From contig NC_065886.2 in NCBI RefSeq assembly GCF_932274485.2, positions 35,265,501-35,329,500 of the forward strand: DNA of 64,000 bases, written 5' to 3'. The stretch comes from Patella vulgata (Eukaryota; Mollusca; Gastropoda; Patellidae). The position numbers and the translations under genes are program-made. Positions 43,256 to 55,000 of the stretch are shown here, in pieces. Position 1 is the first letter of the stretch. Each line of letters begins with the position of its first letter. Under the pieces are notes generated by a model, which saw only the letters and a program-made list of their open reading frames with translations, had not been told where the DNA came from and made no database searches.

Positions 43256-43433
43256 GATCAGTTTCTCCAGAAAGCGACGTTAATTCAGACTGTTATACTA
43301 TATCATTGTGAGCTACACTCCAGTGGTAGGGTGGCCAATGTACTCACAAAAATACAGTCCACCGCTGATAGTTCGAGACTACCACTGAAGCGTGCACATT
43401 CGCCGTGCCGAGACCAACTTTCTGACAGTATGA

Positions 43434-43443
43434 TACTATAAAT
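43434..43443 (-). promoter_or_regulatory. Candidate TATA box of Ig gene 2
   Basis: CTATTTATAG on the minus strand lies about 180 nt upstream of the start codon, allowing a 5' UTR of roughly 150 nt. No transcript evidence. Confidence 0.45.
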
Positions 43444-44284
43444 AGCCATGGCACGTGCAATTCTCTACAAATCTATCAACTATTACAGCCGTAAAAAATT
43501 TATTGTTGACGATTTTGGATAGCAGTTAAATTAAGCTTCCTGGTTATTACAGCAGATTTAGAAATTACGTTCGTTTCATTTTTTAAATCGCTTTATCATT
43601 AACTGTACCGTTAAGAGCGGCATCTTTTGGTTTAGTACAAATAATATATCTGAATCACTCGGGTTAGGCAGGAACATGATACTAGCAGTAGTTTCATTTT
43701 ACTTTTACAAGCTTCTTAAAACGATTGTTGAACTACCTAACGTGCTTATTTCTAAATTCAATTTCTTGTTCTAGCTTTCTGTTATGTTTCGTAAAAAAAG
43801 TAGTCTTGATTATCCCGACATGTCAATCAGACGTAGAATGGTCGATAGACTGGTTAAGCGAGACTAATTTCAAAACAAGGGCACGTAACCTATCTTTTAC
43901 TCAAAAGTGTCTGGATGTTATGGACGACTCTTGGAACCAGTTTTCAGTCTATTATTTATACTTGATTAATGGTCATAGCTTATTAAGTACAACATGATCG
44001 TTTATTTAGTGACTATAATTGTGTGAAACTGATTTGCGGCTTGGCATATATATAAATATTGTGGCGTAATTGTCGAGATATATGGAGATATTTATTTATG
44101 GTGGGTCACCCTACATGAGGCTTTAGGAGGTTGTTATTTAAAGGGCATTTCACACACCACCACCGACAAATCGCCATTAGGGTACCTTACATTATAAAGT
44201 CCAACGGATTATCCCTAAGGTTAGACGATCATCGGCTACAAACTACCCGGTTTGATAACTGTCTTCCAAAAACTTTGATTGTTT

Positions 44285-44635
44285 GATTAAGGGAGCCATG
44301 GTGGCTAAATGGAGGTCGCGTCCGGTGTTGGCCAAGAAAGTTCATCAGGATTATCCGGCGTGGTTTCCCCTTGCCTGTGGTGCAGGACGGATGGCCTAAC
44401 AACGACAACTGTCTAGTCGTTCGGATGGGACGAAACACCGAGGTTTTGAGTACACATTGGCTTGCACGTAAAACAAACCCTTGGCATTTGGAATTCGATA
44501 TAAGAGTGGGCCGTAGAGCCGCTGTCCGGGCAAATTTCCCTTATAGCACACGGTATGACGTATGTCCGTCTTCATTAGCCCAGTCGGAGCAGAACAGTAA
44601 GACGTTAAACCGTTAAGCTCCATTTCATTTCATTT
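44285..44635 (+). repeat. SINE family 2, near full length
   Basis: Starts at the tRNA-like head (GGGAGCCATGGTGGCTAAAT) and ends GACGTTAAAC..CATTTCATTTT. Shared with the segmental copy at 62535-62875. Confidence 0.85.
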
Positions 44636-44887
44636 TCATGTTTGATTAAGGTCTAGTAACAACATCTTTAAGAGGTTTATGTTGAGATGACCTTCCTTGA
44701 TCTTTCAGTTCACCTTGCAAAGAAGTAGAGACTTTGGCTTGGAAATGAATGGTTAAGTTTGACAAGCCACATTGGCGAAAATTAAAATAAAACGAGAAAA
44801 ATATTTGTAAATGAAATAATAAAATGTGTATGTGCAGTGTAGTGTTGGCCACCCAAAGTTAAAACCGGTCACTTTAATCACTAAAAC

Positions 44888-45261
44888 TTAAAGGGGCATT
44901 ATGTAAGATTTAGATAAAGAACCAGTCATTCTTGCTGTAATATGTCAAAAATAGATAACGTAAAATTACTCTATTCTGGGCGAAGATATTAGCCTTTGAA
45001 GGATTCACTAGATGTGTGCATTGATTGTAACCAACGTACTGGTTGTTTGAGGAAAAGTCTCGTTTCTGCATTTTTAAATTGAATCAAAATATGGCCGAAA
45101 CATTTAATCTATTTAATATCGGAGATATCCGATGGCATTGAGAGTTGATAACGGTTTTGCCATGTTAATAAATGTCTCATTAATAGATTATGCAACATTT
45201 AAGGCACACATAAAGACCTGCAATAGGCAGCAGATTTGGCTCTTGCATAATGCCTGCTTAA
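44888..45261. mobile_element. MITE-A copy with an empty MITE-B site
   Basis: TTAA-bounded; ends GGGGCATTATGTAAGA and TCTTGCATAATGCCTGC. The TTAA at 45199-45202 is where MITE-B is inserted in the duplicate at 63419. Confidence 0.85.
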
Positions 45262-45481
45262 AGTAAACAAAGATAAGAGTACTGATAGTTCATTTGCCGA
45301 GAAATAAAATCATAGCGCAATATTTAACTGCATTTTTTAAAAATATTTTGGATTTTAAAAAAAAAAAAAAGTTCCAGAATGAAATAAATACCTAATTGAA
45401 ATATATTGGATTAAGGCATTGGAACAATGTTGACGCGATTGTAACCCGTGGAATATGGGTTATTCAACACCTTAATAGCAA

Positions 45482-46006
45482 GTATAATGAATAAATTAGG
45501 CATATTTAGACCAAAACCTTCTATTTAATATCACATTATTGTATGCCCCATGTGCGCTATCCTCTTCTGGTACATAACCCAGAACATTATTATAAGGGTT
45601 GAACCACCCTTTAATTTTCAGACAGCAAAATATATAGGTGATTGACAAAAAAAATGATTTTATATCCGGTTTGACTTCTGTGTTAAGTTATTCCCGATTG
45701 GCCACATAATGTGACCGTCATATTATTTATATGCTAGGCGTGCCCTTTATTCAATATTTGCACTCAGTTTACATCGGGAAAACTGAATGTTTGTTCATCA
45801 CAATGCTCATAATCGGGTTGGGTTTGGGGCATGTGTACATAAAGTTTCAGTAGCGACACCATATACACCACGATTGCGCAATTTATAGACTTTATTAGAT
45901 TATAGATATAAGTTTGGTATCACCATATCTCAGGTTAGGAGTATATTATAATACAAACATATACCGTACACGCAAGATACCATAATAGGACAACAGGTGT
46001 AACATA
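45482..46006. promoter_or_regulatory. Upstream region of Ig gene 3
   Basis: Unique sequence ahead of the start codon. A weak TATA-like GTATATTATAATAC lies near 45943. No repeats recognised. Confidence 0.35.
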
Positions 46007-46061
46007 ATGGACGGGAATAGTGTTTTAGCATTTGTAATGATTTATACTGCTGTGATTCAAG
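46007..46061 (+). CDS. Ig gene 3 exon 1: signal peptide
   Basis: MDGNSVLAFVMIYTAVIQ plus one base; donor TTCAAG|GTAAGA. Intron 1 is 8.3 kb and filled with repeats. Confidence 0.8.
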
Positions 46062-49000
46062 GTAAGATCACTTCCATAGGGTTAGTGTTTGATTAGGTCT
46101 AGTTATACCCCCTTCATACACTCACACCACGAGCTAAATATAGACCGGAGGCTCAGCGCGGGGGGTGGGGGTCCATCAAATGGGCACAAAACCAGACCCA
46201 ACTTTTCTAGAGTAAAATTGTGCGAAGAATACTATGCCGAGTGGAAATCAGTCCGCCGTTGGGGTGTTTTCGAGATATTCGGGGTCAAAGGTCAAATGAG
46301 TTCATTTGCACTGAAAGTGAATGCTCAGCCATTCTTGTATTTTGAAAAGAAGCTAAAAATGATCGAAAGTTATCACACTTTCAATAAAAATGTAAACTTG
46401 CTAAATCCACCTTTAGTCTTAGTGACTCTGGAGGTCAAAAGGTGAAATTTACCGTTTTTGCACTAGGAAGATTTAAAGCAATAAAATGTCTACGAAAAAT
46501 ATAAAAACTAAAGCGAAACCTATTCTAATTAATAATAGGAACATTTAAAATTTATCTTTAGGGGATCTTAGCACCGAACTTTTACTTTGGAACGTCGAAA
46601 ATGATCTTGCATAACAGAACCAACACACTTTGAAACCTGTTTCAAAAATACGTAAAAACTGTCAAATCGAAATCTCTCCGATTTTTTTTCACAAGGATTG
46701 TTATACATAACGATACTAGTTATCTGAAAAACAATTGAATAGTTTCAGTGTTGGACTCCAGCCTGCAGGCTGTGACGGGAAAACACGTATCTGACGACGA
46801 GATTAAAAGTTTGCAAATTTTTTATGAGTTTTTATGAAGTTCTCCGGAACATGGACGCAGATAAAACCGACGAATGCATTGCACATAGTAGTTCACAGGA
46901 TATATATGTCGTATTGGTAAATTTTAGCGGGAAAAATTTTGGCAGGCTTTGTGACGCGACCTGCAGGCTGAAGTCCAGCCATGAAACTATTCAATTGTTT
47001 TTTCAGACAGCTAGTATCATTATGTATAGCATTCGTTGGAAAACTAATTCGGAGAGATTTTAACAGTTTTTACGTATTTTTGAAACAGGTTCCGAAGCGG
47101 TTTGGTTCTGTTATGCAAGTTCATTTTTGACGTTTCAAAGTAAAAGTTCGGTGCTAAGACCACCTAAAGATAAATTTTAAATTTTACTATTATTAATTAG
47201 AAAAGGTTTCGCTTTAGATTTTATATTTTACGCTGACATTTATTACTTTAAATCTTCCTAGTGCTAAAACGGAAAATGTGACCTTTTGACCTCTGGGGTC
47301 ACAAAGAACAAAGGTGAATTTAGCAAGTTTACATTTTTATTGAAAGTGTGATTACTTTCGATCATTTTCAGCTTATTTTCATGATACAAGAATGACCGCG
47401 CATTCACTTTCAGTGAAAATGAACCGATTTGACCTTTGACCCCGAATATCTCGAAAACTCCCCAACGGCGGACTGATTACCACTCGGCATCGTATTCTAC
47501 GCAAAATTTTACGCTAGAAAAGTTGGGTCTGGTTTTGTGCCCATTTGATGGACACCCCCCCCCCTCGCGCTGAGCCTCCAGACTAATACGACAATACAAA
47601 TCAGACAAATCGTGGCTGATAGCGCTGGCTGTGACAGTGTCGTGACGAGGTAGGAACGTTGAGACGTGATAGTAGGGGTGTCACAATCGGAACAAAATTT
47701 GGGGTCGGGTTGTTTCTGAGGCAAAATTTGTCACTGAAGACGATTATGAGATTATTTTACTTCTGTGACGTCATTTTCGGTTGGGGTTTTTCTGATTTCC
47801 AAAATGGCCGCCAGAATTTGACGAAAAATTAATTTCCAGATAGTATGGGTGATTATCACGCAAGGTATGGCTTGTAATATATCATATATAAGGTTTTTTA
47901 GTAATTGAACTGAAAAAATAATCTCTAAAACTAGTTTCCCCAAATCCAAGATGGCGGAAATTCAAAATGGCGGCCAAAATTTACCTAAAATGGCTGATTT
48001 GCCAGATAAAAGTCATTTCACTCTTTGATATGATTTATAATATGTAATTTAAAGGATTTTCAGTGTCACTAAACTTAAAATTAATCTAAATATAACGGGG
48101 TTCCAAAATCCAAGATGGCGGAAATTCAAAATGGCGGCCAGAATTTCCCTAAAATGGTCGATTTTTCAGATAATCGTCATTTTTAAGTTTGATATAGCTA
48201 CCATCTTATGGAGACATAATGTGTGGTGCATTTACGGTCTTATAAAGCTCTATTCTTACATAAAGAATTCTTGATTCGCACGGAAGTGTTTTAGCCGTGA
48301 TCATTTTAAGTCATGCTTATGCCAAGATGTGGGTAAGTGTTAATTTAACTAGATATCAGAAAAGTACCACGTTTTCATAAATGTACTCTTTAGATAAATT
48401 GTACAATATTTATCAGTTCACTAGTTACGTGTTGACCTTTAACATCACACTTAGATCCTGTATGCTTTGTGTCTTACAGTCAATACATGTCATGAAGAAC
48501 TCTTTAGACATAATTTCGTTTATAATACTTTACTCGTTTCTATTGAGTTGTTTAGCAGAAGTAACCCATGACAACAATATGTTGAGACGACTACGAAACA
48601 GAATAGGACGATTCAATGTTATTAAAATAACACAATGACAATTTTAATTTTATTACCAACCCTTTCACAATATTTGAATGAAATTCAATAAAACATTTAA
48701 AACATTTAATACATGTCTTGGCTTGATTCATTATTTACAATTTAATACGTTAATCGTGTATTTTAAATAATACAGTTCAAGAGATCAAAACATTTCCGAA
48801 TTTATACATTCAACATTACACGTAGACCTAAATGTATTTTTCAAATACGTGTATAAACATTTATATGAAATATATTATAAACAGATATGCTATGACCAGC
48901 GTTGCCATTATCTTTATTATTCGACTGGAAAACTCCTGTCATTCACTCTGTCGTTCGACTGATCCATCATTCACGTTGTCATTTCCGAGTCTGAAATTTG

Positions 49001-52000
49001 GGGTATAGGGGTAGCTCATACCGGGGAGTAACATAGGCCAGGTGGCGTTAGTCTACCACTTCCGGTTTCGGAGTTATGACCCCCGAGCGAAGCCGGGCAT
49101 TCTTCTAGTATATAAATAAATATATAAATAAATCATCTTCATGGTCATCATCACTATTTAACACCAATCATCGTCGCCTGACAATTACCTTATCTATTCA
49201 AAGCGCTTGTTTAGTTTTAAATACTTGTAAACTTTACTAAAACTCACTTTGTTGAACGGGTTACTTTCGCTGGTATCGCCATATAGGAACGCTTTTGTAT
49301 TTATGGATTTAAATGGGAGGGTATTTAATGTTGAGATACGCTGAGACGAATAATTTGGGCAGTGCAGAAAATAATGGTCGCTGTCTTCTTGAGTATGACC
49401 ACAACTGCATGTCGGGTTATGTGAAATATGCATTAAAAATCTATGGAAGTTTAGAGCACTTTTACAATTACGAAGTCTGGAATGTATAATCTGAAATTTA
49501 CGTTCTCCATAGTAACATCTTACTGACATCAATAAATACAAAAATATAAAATGGCTGATTTGTCAGATAAAAGTCATTTCACTCTTTGATATGATTTATA
49601 ATATGTAATTTAAAGGATTTTCAGTGTCACTAAACTTAAAATTAATCTAAATATAACGGGGTTCCAAAATCCAAGATGGCGGAAATTCAAAATGGCGGCC
49701 AGAATTTCCCTAAAATGGTCGATTTTTCGGATAATCGTCATTTTTAAGTTTGATATGGCGAGTGATATGCGATTTAAAGGGTTTTCTGTGTCACTCAACA
49801 ACCTCAAAAGAAGAGTTTCCAAAATCCAAAATGGCGACCAGAATTTCCTAAAATGAACGATTTTTCAGATAATCGTCATTTTTTCGGTTTTGTATGGCTT
49901 GTAATAATGTCCTTTATTAGGTTTTCAAAGTCCACGAACTTGAAAATAACCTCAAAAATGAATTTTGAAAATGAATATTACCTCAAAAATGAATTTTGAA
50001 AATGAATATTACATCAAAAATGAATTTTGAAGATGGTAGATGATTGCTTAAAAATACAACAGGACAATCGTGAATTTTCCTATCGGATTGGCTTGTAATA
50101 GCAAAGAGTAGTAGTTATTTTGATGGTAACTGGAACTGTTATACTGGATCTCACATAAACAAGATTTAATATTATTCCAGCAAAACAGTGAGGTATATAT
50201 ATCCAGTTGTTAAGAATTTATCTATTGTTTATTCAGAAATGGTTCGAAATAGTGGTTCAGTGAGTAAGACTCGCTAAGAACGAGATCTGGGGTTCGATCC
50301 CTATGTTTGCTGAAAAAGTACCTTAGGATTTTCCAGTGTGGTTTCTCCATGTCAGGATGCAGCACCGGGGGCTTCTCGAGAAACCAGGTTTATATGTACA
50401 CGTTGACGTGCGCATACAAGAACCCTAGACAGTTGGAATTCGAAATAAGAGTACACCATAGTACCACTGTCTGGGCCAATTTTCCTCATAGCACACTGCT
50501 TGACGAATATCAATATTTATTAACTTTTGTTCAGAAGACTTATGTCTGGAAACCGTTTGTGGTATCATCTAGACAGATGAATTCATATTTGTCAGTCATG
50601 TATTTCATAAAGTGAAAAGTGTAAAATGAATCATCGAAGTCTCTGTGTCCGCAACTTGTGTGGTATGGTATCCACAGATCATATTCGTCTGTAATGTAAT
50701 GCACACCAAGTTCTAAGTTAAAAATAATCATCACGAAAATAATTGGAAATGCATTTACGACTAGGTATCCCAAAAGTCATCCCCCACGATTTCCTCTTTT
50801 CTTATGTGTTGTTCTTACATGTAGAACTTGTTGTGAAATACGTAACTGACGAAAATGACCTGTGGATACAACATCTAGACTATACCACAAAAGTTACTGG
50901 ACACGGAGTCTTCGATGCAAAAACGGACCACATTACCATTTCTGAACGAATAGGAGAACTTAAATTCTTAATGACTGGATATACCACAAATGATTCTCAC
51001 TCCGGTAAAATGGTGCAAAGACAAAGGAGATGAAATTAAAAATGCGTCAGTTGGCCCCGTTGTATTGTTATGGGGGTTTTATGCATAAAAACAATTAAGC
51101 TACATTTATTGTGTCTTAAGGTTAAATTCTTTGAAATTCTAATTAGCTGACTGGTAAGTTCTGCACATGGTTTATTTATTGACAGGTAGATTCCTGGGTC
51201 AGGTCAAATTAAGTTGCCCTTAAAAAAGTATTACAATTTGCTATTATAAACCAATCCAAGAGAAAGATTGATGATTGTCCCTTTTTTTTTCTGAAACAAT
51301 CATCTTCAATTATCAAATTCAGAGAGAAAGAGAGAGAAATGGGGTTTAACGTCCACTCGGCACAAACTAGGTCATTTCGGGACTAACATATGGTTTAATT
51401 TTATTTACATAATTGGCTTGTGCGTAGGGGTCTTAAGCAGTGGGAGGAAACCAGAGGACCCGGAGAAAACCCACGAGGTTGGACAGGCGACCCTACTCCT
51501 TGCCACGTACAACCGGGGATTCAAAATCACGCCAGTCGACTCAATGACAGACTTTATGATACAGCACGCGCATGCTAACCATTCAGCCATCCAACCCCCC
51601 TATCAAATTCAGTGACTCTGAAAACTTAATAGAGGACATATTACAAGCCATATCAAAACAGAAAATTGACGATTATCTTAAAAATTGACCAATTTAGAGA
51701 AAATCTGGCCGCCATTTTTTAATTTCCGCCATCTTGGATTTTGGAAACTCTATTTTAGATTGATTTTAAGTTCAATGACATTCAAAACCCTTTAAATTAC
51801 GTATTACAAACCATATCAAAGAGTGAAATGACTTTTATCTGACAAATCGGCCATTTTAGATAAATTTTGGTCGACATTTTGAATTTCCGCCATCTTGGAT
51901 TTTGAAAACTCTTTTTTTCTTTAGATTAATTTTAAGTTCAGTGACAGTGAAAACCCTTTAGATTACATATTACAAACCAAATCAAACTGTGAAATGACTT

Positions 52001-55000
52001 TAATCTGACAAATCGGCCATTTTAGGTAAATTTTAGCCGCCATTTTGAATTTCCGCCATCTTGGATTTGGGGAAACTAGTTTTAGAGATTATTTTTCAGT
52101 TTAATTACAACAAAAACCTTATATATGATATATTACAAGCCATACCTTGCATGAAAATCACCCATCCTATCTGGAAATTCATTTTACGTCAACTTTTGGC
52201 GGCCATTTTGGAAATCAGACAAACCCCAACCGAAAATGACGTCATAGATAAAAAAAATTCTAAAAATCGTGTTCAGCTAGCAATTTCGCCTCTGGAAATT
52301 GCTGGCCTGAAATGATTTGTAAAAAAAATGTCTTATTGTGACACCCCTAGTGATAGGCCACGACTTCACTACGCGGGTATTATGGAACATGCTCCCGAAC
52401 CGTGTAGTGAAGTTGTGGTGGAAAAGAAAGTGTAGCGAGAGTAGGGACTGTGCAGTGCCAGTGTAGCAAAAGCGGGGAGTACGTCCAGGTTACGTTCTTT
52501 CAGTAACCAACCAGAACGCGCTACTCTTTCACCGTGCCCCTACATTTTTCACAAAGTTCCTTAGAACGTAACAAAGTTCTTGCTGCGCGTTCAATACGTG
52601 CAAGATTCTATAGAATGTGGCATAGTAAGGGGTGGTAAGGTCGTGGCAAGAGGTGCACGCGGTCAATTTTTTGCCAGTCAGGTAGCGCTAAGTGGCACGG
52701 GCTATAAGCTGTGTCCACACTCTCCCTACTCTCATTACGCGTCTACAAAGCTGTCCCTGCTCTCACCAGACTCGCGTCTAGCCTTTCCGCCACGACATGG
52801 CTGCTTGGGTTATGGTGCATGTTCCAATTCCGCGTAGTGAGGTCGTGACCTATCTCGCTCTCATGTCCCGACTATGACTCCCCCACACCCACAAAGATCT
52901 CGCCATGCCCATGCCGCTCGCATGCACGATTTGAAGGATGTTTTAGGTCGCAGCGAAGTCGTGGCCTATGTGCGAATGTTTCTTGCTAGCCGACTTGATG
53001 GATGAAAACTATCTACGGTCGAACTAACTGAATCCGAGTTTCTTGCTAGCCGACTTGATGGATGAAAACTATCTACGGTCGAACTAACTGAATCCGAATT
53101 TCATTTAGAACAGACCATAGTCCGAAAATACTGAGCAATGCTATTGTGGTATGGTTGGAATAGTTTCAAGATGGAGGTGTCGATGAAACCAAAGTGTAGA
53201 ATATTTAAAAATAATTTATTTTTGTTAAGTACATGATTTTAGGAAAGCTTGAATGACTTTTAAATGGTTGCTACCTCTATGATCAGATATTTTTTTTCTC
53301 GGATGTTATGTCGGAATCTATTTAAGTCTAAAAATTACGCATAATTTCAATACTTGCGCTATGCAAAAAGTAAAGTCAAATTACAAGGAATTTTGTCGTC
53401 TCTAAAATTAATTTGAGTGGCGCAAATTGAACTTCATGAAAGTATTATTTGTTTATTAAACTATATAACACAGCGATTCATTATCCTCCACATAGAGATA
53501 TATTGAGCCTATAAGGTTTTATTAGGTTTATTGGCGAGGTCTAAAGCAGAATAAAATGACATCACCATGTCCCTGGGGGCAACCCTCTTTCAACAGACGA
53601 TGGCATGGACCATGCCCTTTAGGTTTCTAGTTCCGACCACTAGTCGTGAAAAAACTATAACCGAAGGTCGACTAGAGTGTTGTGCCAACCCGGAGGGAAC
53701 ATTTGACTTTGTGTTCGCGTAGTGAGAACGTGGAAAAGGTTGAACATTTCTGCGATTTTGCATGTACTGAACGGGTATTTGGCTCATACCCGAATCAGAC
53801 CGGGATGGCGTCCTTACCGCGATGATACGGCGACGGAAAATGGTCTCAGAGCGAGTTGAGATCGCCATAAGCGTGGGAAAAGCCAGATATCGTGCTGTGG
53901 TCCCTATGGTAGCAAATGGTCAAAACAAACGCCTAGGCTCTGCGATCTAACCCAGAAAACTCAAGTTTATAATTTTTGGGGACATTTTCTCGCAATGTGT
54001 TCACGTTTTCCACAATTCAACACAACCTCACCATGCTCTATACAATTTGGGGCGTAGTAGCGCGTAGTGAGATATTCTTTATGTGTAAAGGGGGCTTTAT
54101 AACATGGCCTGGGAAAAGTTAAATTGATTTTGTATACTTTATACAAATATAAAATAATGAGCTCCTCTACATATAACACCTTCACAGAAAGTTGTAATAA
54201 TTTCATAAAATTATTTTGTGTAGACTGCAATAGCGTCTAACTGGCTAATTGTCAATATTGTTTATACAATCTTAACAGATTTGATTGACTCACACATGAC
54301 GTATTTACAAACAAACCCACGTAATCTATTGCACACACTATTCTGTAGTTGATATATATTTTCAGATGTCAAGGCTGCTAGACTCACAATAACACCATCC
54401 CAGAATCTACAGGCAGGTGCTACATCTTTAACATTACGGTGTTCACCTGTTTCTAACTCTGTTTATGATACACTATACAGTATACAGATAAACAAACGTA
54501 CCCTGCTACAGAATTCACAAACAACAAACATGGCAGTAATAGATGGAAGAGGGACTACACCTGGAACAGGAATAACAACACCTAAATATACAGTGACTGG
54601 TAATTATGCTATAACCCAGCAACCAACCCAAGGCTTCCTACAAATTATTATAAATAATCCTGATTGTAATGATGCTGCTGAATATCAGTGTATAACAAAT
54701 GGAGAACCTACTATAGCTACTAATCCAGGGACGTTACAAGAAGATAAAAATGTCACAGTTCAAAGTAAGTATTTTATGTATATAATGTATACCATAATCA
54801 GATGACATTTTACTGTTCAAAGTTAATATGTCATGTGTATAATGTTACATTATTGAAATTCGTAATATTATGTATAACATTATGTATTACACGGATATTA
54901 GAGTTATTACACGGAATTAAAATGTAACAGTAAATATGTCGTGTATATGGTTATTCTGCCTGCTGAGTAACGGAATTTGTAATATAAAATTAGTCTATTA

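Larger units (their letters stand above)
43259..45480. repeat. Segmental duplication, copy 1
   Basis: The 5' UTR and upstream DNA of Ig gene 2 is repeated at 62282-64000 in the same orientation. Matching starts with CAGTTT.TCCAGAAAGC.ACG and covers the SINE-2, CTTTAAGA.GTTT block, MITE-A and beyond; copy 1 has an extra 0.8 kb (43325-44115). Confidence 0.85.
47673..52349. mobile_element. hAT-like element with long inverted arms and internal tandem units
   Basis: Inverted ends TAGGGGTGTCACAAT and ATTGTGACACCCCTA, flanked by GTGATAG (47666-47672, 52350-52356). Arms (47673-48196; 51610-52349) consist of ~185-bp units with CCAAGATGGCGGAAATTC, AAAATGGCGGCC and AAAGTCATTTCACTCTTTGA. A third forward block lies at 49549-50040. 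Helitron-like, LINE and SINE pieces and coding-like inverted repeats lie inside. No transposase. Confidence 0.75.

Noticed and set aside
47752-47949. Frames containing ILAAILEIRKTPTENDV at both ends of the hAT-like element
   Set aside because: They recur because the repeat arms recur; they are not genes.
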